A DNA stretch of 64,000 nucleotides from Thermus thermophilus HB8 (lineage in GTDB: Bacteria; Deinococcota; Deinococci; Deinococcales; Thermaceae), in the NCBI RefSeq assembly GCF_000091545.1, contig NC_006461.1, forward strand, positions 433,564-497,563, given 5' to 3'. How positions within the stretch are numbered: the first letter of the stretch is position 1; each line of letters opens with the position of its first letter. Made by a program: the position numbers and the translations under genes. Under the pieces are notes generated by a model, which was not told where the DNA came from, did not search any database, and was given only the letters and a program-made list of their open reading frames with translations. Positions 35,591-43,124 of the stretch are shown one piece after another.

Positions 35591-36959
35591 CGGCCACCTC
35601 CGGCAGGACCTTGCCCCGGTTGGCGAGGCCCTTGGGGTCCAGGGCCCGCTTCACCTCCTCCATGGCCAGGAGGTCCTCCGGGGCGAACATCTCCGGCATG
35701 TAGCCCTTCTTCTCCACCCCGATGCCGTGCTCCCCCGTGAGGGACCCTCCCAGGCGCACGCAAAGCCTCAGGATCTCCCCGGCCAGGGCCTCGGCCCGTT
35801 CCAGCTCCCCGGGCTTCTTCCCGTCGTAGAGGACCAGGGGGTGGAGGTTCCCGTCCCCGGCGTGGAAGACGTTGGCCACCCTCAGGCCGTACTCCCGGGA
35901 GAGGCGCTGGATCTCCTTCAAGGCCTCCCCGAGCCGGGAGCGGGGCACCACCCCGTCTTGGACCAGGTAGTCGGGGGAAAGCCTCCCCACGGCGCTGAAG
36001 GCGGCCTTGCGGCCCTTCCAGATGGCCTGGCGCTCGGCCTCGCTGCCCGCCACCCTGAGCTCCAGGGCGCCGCTTTCCCTGAGGACCCTTTCCAGGACCA
36101 GGGCCTCCTCGGCCACCTCCTCCTTAGGGCCCTCCAGCTCCACGATGAGGAGGCCCTCCACCAGGGGGTAGCCGGCCCTCACCGCCTTCTCCGCCGCCTC
36201 TATGCTCAGGCGGTCCATGATCTCCATGGCCCCGGGGAGAAGCCCCGCCCGGATCACCCGGCTCACCGCCTCCCCCGCCGCCTCGAGGCTCGGGTAGGCG
36301 GCGAGGACGGTGTGGTAGGCCTCGGGCCTGGGGAGAAGCCTCAAGGTGATCTCCACCGCCACCCCCAAAAGCCCCTCCGTCCCCACGAAGAAGCCGTGGA
36401 GGTCCGGGCCCACGCCCTCCAGGCTTTCCCCCCCTAAGCGCACCACCTCCCCCGTGGGGGTGACGACCTCGAGGCCCAGGACGTGGTTCGCCGTCATCCC
36501 GTACTTCAGGCAGTGGGCCCCCCCGGAGTTGAAGGCCACGTTTCCCCCGATGGTGCTTACGGGCTGGCTGGAGGGGTCCGGGGCGTAGTAGAGGCCGAAG
36601 GGGGCGGCCTCCTGGGAGACCTTGAGGTTCACCACCCCGGGCTCCACCACGGCGATCCTGGCCTTGGGGTCCAGCCTCAGGATCCGGTTCATCCGGTTCA
36701 GGGCGATCACCACCCCGCCCTCCACGGGGAGGGAGCCCCCGGAGAGGCTTGTGCCGCTCCCCCGGGCCACGAAGGGGACGCCGTATTGGTGGCAAAGCCG
36801 CACCACCCCGATGACCTCCTCCTTCCTCTCCGGGAGGGCCACCGCCAAGGGCCTTTTGCGGTAGGCGGTGAGGGCGTCGGACTCGTAGGGGGCGAGCTCC
36901 GCCTCCCTCGTGAGGACCCGGCCGGGAAGCAGGGCCTTGAGTTCCTCCAAGAAGCCCAC
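35577..36959 (-). CDS. glcD: Glycolate oxidase catalytic subunit
   Basis: A 460-residue flavoprotein. The FAD motif is VARGSGTSLSGGSLP with the following TIGGNVAFNSGGAHCLKYG; the C-terminal domain has VFHAGDGNLHP and GGSLTGEHGIGVEKKGYM, both diagnostic of GlcD/D-lactate dehydrogenase. It oxidises glycolate to glyoxylate. GTG start. It is 61 bases after aceB. Confidence 0.93.
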   Translation of the reverse strand: MGFLEELKALLPGRVLTREAELAPYESDALTAYRKRPLAVALPERKEEVIGVVRLCHQYGVPFVARGSGTSLSGGSLPVEGGVVIALNRMNRILRLDPKARIAVVEPGVVNLKVSQEAAPFGLYYAPDPSSQPVSTIGGNVAFNSGGAHCLKYGMTANHVLGLEVVTPTGEVVRLGGESLEGVGPDLHGFFVGTEGLLGVAVEITLRLLPRPEAYHTVLAAYPSLEAAGEAVSRVIRAGLLPGAMEIMDRLSIEAAEKAVRAGYPLVEGLLIVELEGPKEEVAEEALVLERVLRESGALELRVAGSEAERQAIWKGRKAAFSAVGRLSPDYLVQDGVVPRSRLGEALKEIQRLSREYGLRVANVFHAGDGNLHPLVLYDGKKPGELERAEALAGEILRLCVRLGGSLTGEHGIGVEKKGYMPEMFAPEDLLAMEEVKRALDPKGLANRGKVLPEVAGAHA

Positions 36960-37020
36960 CCTTGACCTCCTTTCCCCTCCACTTTAGGGCAAAAGGGGGG
37001 CCCCCACCGCGGCGAGGGGC

Positions 37021-38583
37021 TCAGTCAATGTAGTCGTAGGCCACCAGGGTCAGGAACTCCACGAACTCCTCGGAGAGGACGAGCTTGTCCAGGATCTCCT
37101 CGGCCTCCCGGTAGCGCTCCTTGTCCCGGCCGCCGAGCTTGGCGAGCTCCTCCTCCTTGACCTTTTGGTAAAGCTCCGGGGTAATGGTGCGGCCGTCCTC
37201 CAGCTGGGCCCCCCGGTGCACCCACTGCCAGAGCTGGGCCCGGCTGATCTCGGCGGTGGCGGCGTCCTCCATGAGGTTGAAGATGGCCGCGGCCCCGTTG
37301 CCCAAGAGCCACTGGTTCAGGTACTGGAGGGCCACGGAGATGTTGTTGCGAAGCCCCGCCTCCGTCACCCTCCCCTCGGGGACGTGGAAGTTCAGGAGGT
37401 CCGCCGCGGTCACGTGGACGTCCTCCCGCTTCACGTGCTTCTGGTGGGGCTTGTCGCCCAGGTAGCGGTCAAAGACCTCCATGGCCACGGGCACCAGGTC
37501 GGGGTGGGCCACCCAGGTGCCGTCAAAGCCCTGGGAGGCCTCCCGTTCCTTGTCCGCGCGCACCTGCTGGAAGGCGCGCTCGTTCACCTGGGGGTCCTTG
37601 CGGCTTGGGATGAAGGCCGCCATCCCGCCGATGGCGTGGGCCTCGTGGATGTGGCAGGACTTGACCAAAAGCTCGGTGTAGGCCTTCATGAAGGGCACGG
37701 TCATCGTCACCTGGGCCCGGTCGGGGAAGATGGGGGCGGTGGTGGCGAACTTCTTGATGCAGCTGAAGATGTAGTCCCAGCGCCCCGCGTTGAGCCCGGC
37801 GGCGTGCTCCTTGAGCTCGTAGAGGATCTCCTCCATCTCAAAGGCCGCCAGGATGGTCTCAATGAGGACCGTGGCCCGGATGGTGCCCCGGGGGATCTTC
37901 AGGTAGTCCTGGGCGAAGTTGAAGACCTCGTTCCAGAGGCGGGCCTCGAGGTGGCTTTCCAGCTTGGGCAGGTAGAAGTAGGGCCCGCTTCCCCGCCTTA
38001 AGAGCTCGTGGGCGTTGTGGAAGAAGTAGAGGCCAAAGTCAAAGAGGCTCGCCGAGATGGGCTCCCCGTCCACGTAGACGTGCTTTTCCACAAGGTGCCA
38101 GCCCCTTGGGCGCACCACCAGGGTGGCCGTCTTTTCCTTGAGCTTGTACTCCTTGCCCTCGGGGGAGACGAAGTCAATCTGGCGGCGCACGGCGTCATAG
38201 AGGTTCTTCTGGCCCCGGATGACGTTGTCCCAGGTGGGGGAGAGGGCGTCCTCAAAGTCCGCCATGAAGACCTTGGCCCCCGAGTTCAAGGCGTTGATGA
38301 TCATCTTGCGGTCCACGGGGCCCGTGATCTCCACCCGGCGGTCCAGGAGGTCAGGCGGGGCCTCGGCCACCCGCCACGCCCCGCCCCGGACGAAGGCGGT
38401 CTCCTGGAGGAAGTCCGGCTTCTCCCCGGCCTTGTACCGCTCCCAAAGCGCTTGACGCCGCTCCAGGAGGGCCTTGCGCACCGGGTTGAACTCCCGGTGC
38501 AGCGCCACCACGAACCTCAGGGCCTCCTCCGTCAGGACCTCCTTCAGGAGGGGGTGGTCTTTCCGGATCTCCACGCCCTTCAT
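37021..38583 (-). CDS. aceB: Malate synthase A
   Basis: A 520-residue enzyme condensing glyoxylate and acetyl-CoA to malate. Recognisable are MADFEDALSPTWDN, RPRGWHL, TIRATVLIETILAAFEMEEILYEL (catalytic loop region), and the C-terminal ISRAQLWQWVHRG. Length is that of the A-type enzyme. It is the first gene of the glycolate series and has a well-formed promoter directed away from the IclR regulator. No isocitrate lyase is present nearby, so glycolate seems the glyoxylate source in this context. Confidence 0.94.
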   Translation of the reverse strand: MKGVEIRKDHPLLKEVLTEEALRFVVALHREFNPVRKALLERRQALWERYKAGEKPDFLQETAFVRGGAWRVAEAPPDLLDRRVEITGPVDRKMIINALNSGAKVFMADFEDALSPTWDNVIRGQKNLYDAVRRQIDFVSPEGKEYKLKEKTATLVVRPRGWHLVEKHVYVDGEPISASLFDFGLYFFHNAHELLRRGSGPYFYLPKLESHLEARLWNEVFNFAQDYLKIPRGTIRATVLIETILAAFEMEEILYELKEHAAGLNAGRWDYIFSCIKKFATTAPIFPDRAQVTMTVPFMKAYTELLVKSCHIHEAHAIGGMAAFIPSRKDPQVNERAFQQVRADKEREASQGFDGTWVAHPDLVPVAMEVFDRYLGDKPHQKHVKREDVHVTAADLLNFHVPEGRVTEAGLRNNISVALQYLNQWLLGNGAAAIFNLMEDAATAEISRAQLWQWVHRGAQLEDGRTITPELYQKVKEEELAKLGGRDKERYREAEEILDKLVLSEEFVEFLTLVAYDYID

Positions 38584-38592
38584 GGTGGTCCG

Positions 38593-38622
38593 AGCTTACG
38601 GGAGGCGGGGCGGGATTGTCAA
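38593..38622 (-). promoter_or_regulatory. aceB promoter
   Basis: On the minus strand TTGACA (complement of 38617-38622), 18-base spacer, TAAGCT (complement of 38593-38598), nine bases before the ATG, so the mRNA is nearly leaderless. Directly upstream lies an AT-rich tract (38627-38655) unusual for this GC content, a plausible site for the divergently encoded IclR regulator. Confidence 0.7.
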
Positions 38623-38668
38623 GAAGCAAAAAGATTTTTTGTATCTTGAAAAACAGGGCCGCCCCCGT

Positions 38669-38674
38669 TACCCT
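38669..38674 (+). promoter_or_regulatory. -10 box for the IclR regulator gene
   Basis: TACCCT, seven bases before ATG 38682. Confidence 0.5.
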
Positions 38675-38681
38675 AAGCGGC

Positions 38682-39440
38682 ATGGCGCGTCCTCGGGAGA
38701 AGCCGCCCCAGGCGGTGAAGACCCTGGAGAGGGGGCTTCGGGTCCTCGAGGCCCTGGCCCAGGCGGGGGAAAGCCCCTTGGGCCCCTTGGCCGAACGGGT
38801 GGGCCTCGCCAAGAGCACCCTCTACCGCCTCCTCAGGGCCCTGGCCCAGGCGGGCTTCGTGGAGGAGGAGGGCGGGGTCTACCGGGTGGGGCCCAAGGCC
38901 TTCGCCGTGGGCCAGGCCTACCCCAAGCGTTCGCTTTCCCAGGCGGTCCGCCCCGAGATGGAGGCCTTGGCGAGGGAGACGGGGGAGAGCGTAAACCTGG
39001 CGGTGCCCCTGGGGCGGGAGGCGTTGTACCTGGACCAGGTGGAGGGGACGAAGCTCGTCCGCCTCTTCACCGCCCCCGGCTCCCGGGCCCCCCTCCACGC
39101 CACCGGGGTGGGCAAGGTCTTCCTGGCCTATCTGGGGGTGCCCGAGGGGCTTAGCCTCACGCCTTACACCCCCCACACCCTCACCCGGCTTCCCGACCTC
39201 CTCCGGGAGCTTGAGGCGGTGCGCGGGCGGGGCTACGCCCTGGACAACGAGGAGAAGGAGCTCGGGGTGCGGTGCGTGGCCGCCCCCGTCTTCGGGGCCT
39301 CAGGGGGCGTGGTGGCCGCCCTCTCCCTCTCCGCCCCCGCAAGCCGCCTCTCCCTGGAGGAGGCCCACCGCCTCGCCCCCCGGGTGGTGGAGGCGGCCCG
39401 GAGAGCTTCCCTGCGCCTCGGGTACACAGGCGAGGTATAG
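38682..39440 (+). CDS. IclR-family transcriptional regulator
   Basis: A 252-residue regulator: N-terminal winged helix (KTLERGLRVLEALAQAGESP, then VGLAKSTLYRLLRALAQAGF) and C-terminal ligand domain (ESVNLAVPLGREALYLDQVE, APLHATGVGKVFLAYL). The ATG at 38682 is used because TACCCT lies seven bases upstream; an earlier in-frame ATG would place the AT-rich operator region inside the gene. Divergent to aceB, so it probably controls malate synthase and the glycolate genes; glyoxylate is the usual ligand for such IclR proteins (inference). Confidence 0.88.
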   Translation: MARPREKPPQAVKTLERGLRVLEALAQAGESPLGPLAERVGLAKSTLYRLLRALAQAGFVEEEGGVYRVGPKAFAVGQAYPKRSLSQAVRPEMEALARETGESVNLAVPLGREALYLDQVEGTKLVRLFTAPGSRAPLHATGVGKVFLAYLGVPEGLSLTPYTPHTLTRLPDLLRELEAVRGRGYALDNEEKELGVRCVAAPVFGASGGVVAALSLSAPASRLSLEEAHRLAPRVVEAARRASLRLGYTGEV

Positions 39441-39458
39441 TGTTTAAGGATAGAGGGG

Positions 39459-39477
39459 CTTAGCGGGAGGAGCTAAG
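39459..39477. promoter_or_regulatory. Inverted repeat CTTAGC-N7-GCTAAG before the HspR-like gene
   Basis: Arms at 39459-39464 and 39472-39477, with GGGAGGA between them. The N7 spacing matches that of the HspR-associated inverted repeat, so autoregulation is likely. As RNA it could form a 6-bp stem with the Shine-Dalgarno-like GGGAGGA in the loop. TATAGT at 39436-39441 is a possible -10 box. Confidence 0.6.
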
Positions 39478-39482
39478 GGCTT

Positions 39483-40184
39483 ATGGACAAGGTGGTGGAC
39501 AAGGACCGCCCCGTGTACGTGATCTCGGTGGCGGCGGAGCTTGTGGAGATGCACCCGCAGACGCTTCGGCTTTACGAGCGGAAGGGTTTGATCAAGCCGA
39601 AGCGGTCCAGTGGGAAGACGCGGCTTTACTCGGAGCGGGACATTGAGAAGCTCCGGGAGATCCGCCGCCTGACGCAGGAGCTTGGGGTGAACCTGGCGGG
39701 GGTGGAGGAGATCATGCGGCTTCGGGCGGAGCTCGAGGCCCTGCAGGCCCGCTTTGAGGCCGAGGTGGCCAGGCTCAAGGCGGAGATCGGGGACCGCTTC
39801 CAGGAGCTGGAGCGGAGGGCCCTGCCCCCGCCCGGGCAGACGGAGAAGCCCTCCCCCAAGGACCGCCCCGTGTACGTGATCTCGGTGGCGGCGGAGCTTG
39901 TGGAGATGCACCCGCAGACGCTTCGGCTTTACGAGCGGAAGGGTTTGATCAAGCCGAAGCGGTCCAGTGGGAAGACGCGGCTTTACTCGGAGCGGGACAT
40001 TGAGAAGCTCCGGGAGATCCGCCGCCTGACGCAGGAGCTTGGGGTGAACCTGGCGGGGGTGGAGGAGATCATGCGGCTTCGGGCGGAGCTCGAGGCCCTG
40101 CAGGCCCGCTTTGAGGCCGAGGTGGCCAGGCTCAAGCTCCTCCTCTTGGAGAAGGAGAAGGAGGAGGCCTTGGGCGGGGGCTGA
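39483..40184 (+). CDS. Tandem-duplicated MerR/HspR-family regulator
   Basis: A 233-residue protein made of two HspR-like units (about residues 7-98 and 126-217). Each has VYVISVAAELVEMHPQTLRL (winged helix), YERKGLIKPKRSSGKTRLY and a coiled-coil arm MRLRAELEALQARFEAEVAR. HspR proteins are normally single units of 100-150 residues that dimerise and repress chaperone genes. A 26-residue linker (EIGDRFQELERR, then proline-rich) joins the units, so this could work as a single-chain dimer. No dnaK is nearby. AAGGG lies three bases before the ATG and GGAGG 12 bases before. Confidence 0.87.
   Translation: MDKVVDKDRPVYVISVAAELVEMHPQTLRLYERKGLIKPKRSSGKTRLYSERDIEKLREIRRLTQELGVNLAGVEEIMRLRAELEALQARFEAEVARLKAEIGDRFQELERRALPPPGQTEKPSPKDRPVYVISVAAELVEMHPQTLRLYERKGLIKPKRSSGKTRLYSERDIEKLREIRRLTQELGVNLAGVEEIMRLRAELEALQARFEAEVARLKLLLLEKEKEEALGGG
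39500..39779 (+). repeat. 280-bp direct repeat, copy 1
   Basis: Identical by eye to 39857-40136, including all synonymous positions. Period 357 bp, exactly 119 codons. Confidence 0.93.
39857..40136 (+). repeat. 280-bp direct repeat, copy 2
   Basis: Identical to 39500-39779. A 77-bp unique linker separates the copies. Confidence 0.93.
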
Positions 40185-40243
40185 GGGCCCCCCTCTGCGC
40201 TCCCCGGTTGCGGGAACGCGGTGCGGGCGTTTAGGGTGTCCTC

Positions 40244-41542
40244 GTGGACCTCACCGAGCTTTTTGCCTTTCTCTCCATCCCCTCCGTCTCCACCGACCCG
40301 GCCCGGCGGGAGGACGTGCGCCGGGCGGCCCTTTGGCTTGAGGAGAGGCTTAAGGCCCGGGGCTTCCGCACCGAGCTCCACGAGACCCCCCTCCACCCCA
40401 TCCTCTACGCCGAGCGGTTCGTGGACGAGAAGGCCCCCACCGTCCTGGTCTACGGCCACTACGACGTCCAGCCCCCGGATCCCCTGGAGCTTTGGGAGAG
40501 CCCGCCCTTCTCCCCGGTGGTGCGGGAGGGCCGGATCTACGCCCGGGGGGCCTCCGACGACAAGGGGCAGCTTTTCGCCCACGTCCTCGCGGCGGAGGAG
40601 GCCCCGGTCAACCTGAAGTTCCTGGTGGAGGGGGAGGAGGAGATCGGAAGCCCCCACCTCCCCCCCTTCGTGCGGGCGAACCGGGAGAAGCTCCGGGCGG
40701 ACGTGGTGCTCGTCTCCGACGGGGCCATGTTCGCCCCCCACACCCCGACCCTCACCTACGGCCTCCGGGGGCTTTGCTACCTGGAGGTGCGGCTTAGGGG
40801 GGCGAGGCGGGACCTCCACTCGGGGGCCTTCGGGGGCGTGGCCCCGAACCCCATCCAGGCCCTGGGGTGGCTCCTCGCCCGGCTGAAGGACGAGGGGACG
40901 GGGAGGGTCCTGATCCCGGGCTTCTACGAGAGGGTGCGCCCCGTCCCCGAGGAGGAAAAGGCCCTCTGGCCCTCCCTGGACGAGGAGGCCCTGAAGCGGG
41001 AGCTTGGGGTGGAGATCCTCCCCGGGGAGGAGGGCTACGCCCCCCTGGAACGGCTTTGGGCCCGGCCCACCCTGGACCCGAACGGCATCTGGGGCGGCTA
41101 CCAGGGAGAGGGCTCCAAGACGGTGATCCCCGCCGAGGCGGGGATGAAGCTCTCCATGCGCCTGGTGCCGGACCAGGACCCGGAGGAGGTGGCGGACCAG
41201 GCCGAGGCCTACCTGAAGGCCGTCTGCCCCCCCGGCTACGCCCTGGAGGTGCGGAGGCTCCACGGGGGCAGGCCCGTCCTCACCGACCCCTTTAGCCCGC
41301 CCATGCGCCTCATGGCCCGGGCCCTGGAGGAGGTCTGGGGAAGGCCCCCCGTCTACACCCGGGAGGGCGGGACGATCCCCGTGGTGGCCGAGCTCAAGGA
41401 AACCCTGGGGGCGCCCATCGTCCTTCTGGGCCTGGGGCTTCCCGACGACAACCTCCACGCCCCCAACGAGAAGCTGGACCTGGTGAACCTGGAGAAGGGG
41501 GTGGAGGTCATAAGGCGCTTCCACCGCCTCCTTGCGGGGTAG
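40244..41542 (+). CDS. M20-family metallopeptidase (dipeptidase-like)
   Basis: A 432-residue peptidase. Metal ligands are in VLVYGHYDVQP (His and the following Asp), ARGASDDKGQLFAH (bridging Asp) and EGEEEIGSP (catalytic Glu pair); the last histidine is in LPDDNLHAPNE. The lid domain gives RDLHSGAFGG. It likely cleaves dipeptides in the cytoplasm. GTG start with TAGGGT six bases upstream. The terminal tripeptide products of the peptide ABC importer could be substrates, but this is only a guess. Confidence 0.9.
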   Translation: MDLTELFAFLSIPSVSTDPARREDVRRAALWLEERLKARGFRTELHETPLHPILYAERFVDEKAPTVLVYGHYDVQPPDPLELWESPPFSPVVREGRIYARGASDDKGQLFAHVLAAEEAPVNLKFLVEGEEEIGSPHLPPFVRANREKLRADVVLVSDGAMFAPHTPTLTYGLRGLCYLEVRLRGARRDLHSGAFGGVAPNPIQALGWLLARLKDEGTGRVLIPGFYERVRPVPEEEKALWPSLDEEALKRELGVEILPGEEGYAPLERLWARPTLDPNGIWGGYQGEGSKTVIPAEAGMKLSMRLVPDQDPEEVADQAEAYLKAVCPPGYALEVRRLHGGRPVLTDPFSPPMRLMARALEEVWGRPPVYTREGGTIPVVAELKETLGAPIVLLGLGLPDDNLHAPNEKLDLVNLEKGVEVIRRFHRLLAG

Positions 41543-41564
41543 GCGCCCCGCCGCGGGGGGGTCT

Positions 41565-41894
41565 TTAGAACACCTTCCCCCCCAGGGGCACCTCCCGGTC
41601 CGGGGCGAGGAGGACCACCCGCCCCGCCTCGTCGGGGACCCCGAGGACCAGGACCTCGGAGAGGAAGCCCGCCACCCGCTTGGCCCCAAGGTTCACGGCG
41701 CAGACCACGAGCCGGCCCACCAGGTCCTCGGGGCGGTAGAGCTCCGTGATCTGGGCCGAGCTCTGCTTCACCCCGAGGGGCCCGAGGTCCACCCAGAGCT
41801 TGTAGCTGGGCTTGCGCGCCTTCTCGTGGGGCTCCGCCCGGAGGACCCGCCCCACCCGCAGATCAAGGATCTGGAAAGCTTCCAGAGGGGTCAT
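41565..41894 (-). CDS. csaA: CsaA-type tRNA-binding-domain protein
   Basis: A 109-residue OB-fold protein, the full length of CsaA. Family motifs: FQILDLRVGRVLRAEPHEKA, then KLWVDLGPLGVKQSSAQIT and VVCAVNLGAKRVAGFLSEVL. CsaA has export-related chaperone activity in Bacillus. The ATG at 41894 with GGGGAAAG upstream fixes the start; an open extension to 42134 is antisense-like, lies within the upstream gene and is rejected. It follows the ligase-like gene by 40 bases. Confidence 0.9.
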   Translation of the reverse strand: MTPLEAFQILDLRVGRVLRAEPHEKARKPSYKLWVDLGPLGVKQSSAQITELYRPEDLVGRLVVCAVNLGAKRVAGFLSEVLVLGVPDEAGRVVLLAPDREVPLGGKVF

Positions 41895-41934
41895 GTCCGC
41901 TTTCCCCGCCGCCTTCGGGAGCCCCCGGGGCCCT

Positions 41935-43071
41935 TCAGAAGCGGCGGTCCACCAGGAGGCCCCCTTCCAGGGTTTCCACCAGCTCCACCTCGTCCACCTT
42001 GAGCCCCGTGGCCTTCTGGATGGCCTCAAAGAGGCCGGGGGGGACCTTTTCCGCCTTGAGGCGGAGGACGAGCTTGTCGGTGCCTTCCAGCTTCCTCTCC
42101 ACCACCACCTGGAAGCCCTTGGGGTCCAGGCCAAACCCCGCCAGGACGGGGGCGAGCTCCGTGGGGTAGAGCTTGACCCCCTTCACCTTCACCATCTGGT
42201 CCGTGCGGCCGAAGACCCCGCGGGGAAGCACCGTGAGGCCCTCCCGCCTTTCCGCCACCGCCAGGTCCCCGGTGCGGAAGCGCACCATGGGCATGAGGGT
42301 GCGGCTTAAGGCGGTGACCACGAGCTCCCCCTTTTCCCCGTCCGCCACGGGCCTTAAGGTCTCGGGGTCCAGGACCTCGAGGACGGCCATCTCCGGGATC
42401 TCCCAGAGCCCGTCCTTTTCGGGCCGCTCCCCGGCCACGATGCCGAGCTCGCTGGTGCCGTAGGCGTCCAGGGCCACGCCCCCCAGGGCCTCCTCCACCC
42501 GCTCCCTGAAGCCCGGCACGGAGGTGAAGGGCTCCCCCCCGGCAAGGAGCAAGGGGAAGCGCCCTCCCGCCTGGGCCACCTTCAGGGCGAAGGAGGGGTT
42601 GGTGACGAGGACGTCAAAGCCGTAGCGCTCCCCGAGCTCCGCCACCCGCTTCGCCTCCCCGGGCCCGTGGGGAAAGACCAGGTTCCCCGCCCGCCAAAGG
42701 GCCTGGTGGAAGAGCCACCCCCCCGCGAAGACGTGGTAGCTGAAGGCCACAAGCACCTTCTTGCCCACGAGGCCGAGCCTTCTGTAGTGCGCCGCCAGGG
42801 CCTCGGCCTGGTAGTGGAGGTCCTCCTGGGAGAGGTACTCGGGCATCCAGCCCAGGACGGGGCTTGGGGTGAGGTGCATGAGGCTCGCCCCTTCCGGGGG
42901 CTTGGGGTTTTCCCCGAGGTAGGCGAGCCACTCCTCCCGGGTGGTGGGGGGGAGGGAGGAGAGGTCCTTTAGGGTGAGCTTCTCCGGGTCCACGTCGCGG
43001 AGCTTCTCCCGGTAGACGGGGTGGGCCTTCGCCTTGGCCACCACTTCTCTGAACCTCGCAAGCCGGTCCAC
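41935..43071 (-). CDS. Phenylacetate-CoA ligase-like adenylate-forming enzyme
   Basis: About 378 residues; phenylacetate-CoA ligases have about 430. Motifs: DAYGTSELGIVAGE (adenylate binding), MVRFRTGDLAV, GRTDQMVKVKGVKLYPTELA (hinge). The N-terminal motif SSGTTG usual in PaaK is not apparent: the matching region reads HLTPSPVLGWMPEY, so the phosphate-binding loop may be altered. I use GTG 43071 because AAGGAGG lies five bases upstream and TATAAT at the complement of 43097-43102. Substrate is probably an aromatic or other carboxylate, not certain. Confidence 0.78.
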   Translation of the reverse strand: MDRLARFREVVAKAKAHPVYREKLRDVDPEKLTLKDLSSLPPTTREEWLAYLGENPKPPEGASLMHLTPSPVLGWMPEYLSQEDLHYQAEALAAHYRRLGLVGKKVLVAFSYHVFAGGWLFHQALWRAGNLVFPHGPGEAKRVAELGERYGFDVLVTNPSFALKVAQAGGRFPLLLAGGEPFTSVPGFRERVEEALGGVALDAYGTSELGIVAGERPEKDGLWEIPEMAVLEVLDPETLRPVADGEKGELVVTALSRTLMPMVRFRTGDLAVAERREGLTVLPRGVFGRTDQMVKVKGVKLYPTELAPVLAGFGLDPKGFQVVVERKLEGTDKLVLRLKAEKVPPGLFEAIQKATGLKVDEVELVETLEGGLLVDRRF

Positions 43072-43096
43072 ATCCACCTCCTTCGGCTTGGGTGGG

Positions 43097-43102
43097 ATTA
43101 TA
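43097..43102 (-). promoter_or_regulatory. -10 box for the ligase-like gene
   Basis: TATAAT on the minus strand, 25 bases before the GTG start, leaving a short leader containing AAGGAGG. Confidence 0.6.
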
Positions 43103-43124
43103 CCCTTCGGGCGGGGGCTTGGCG

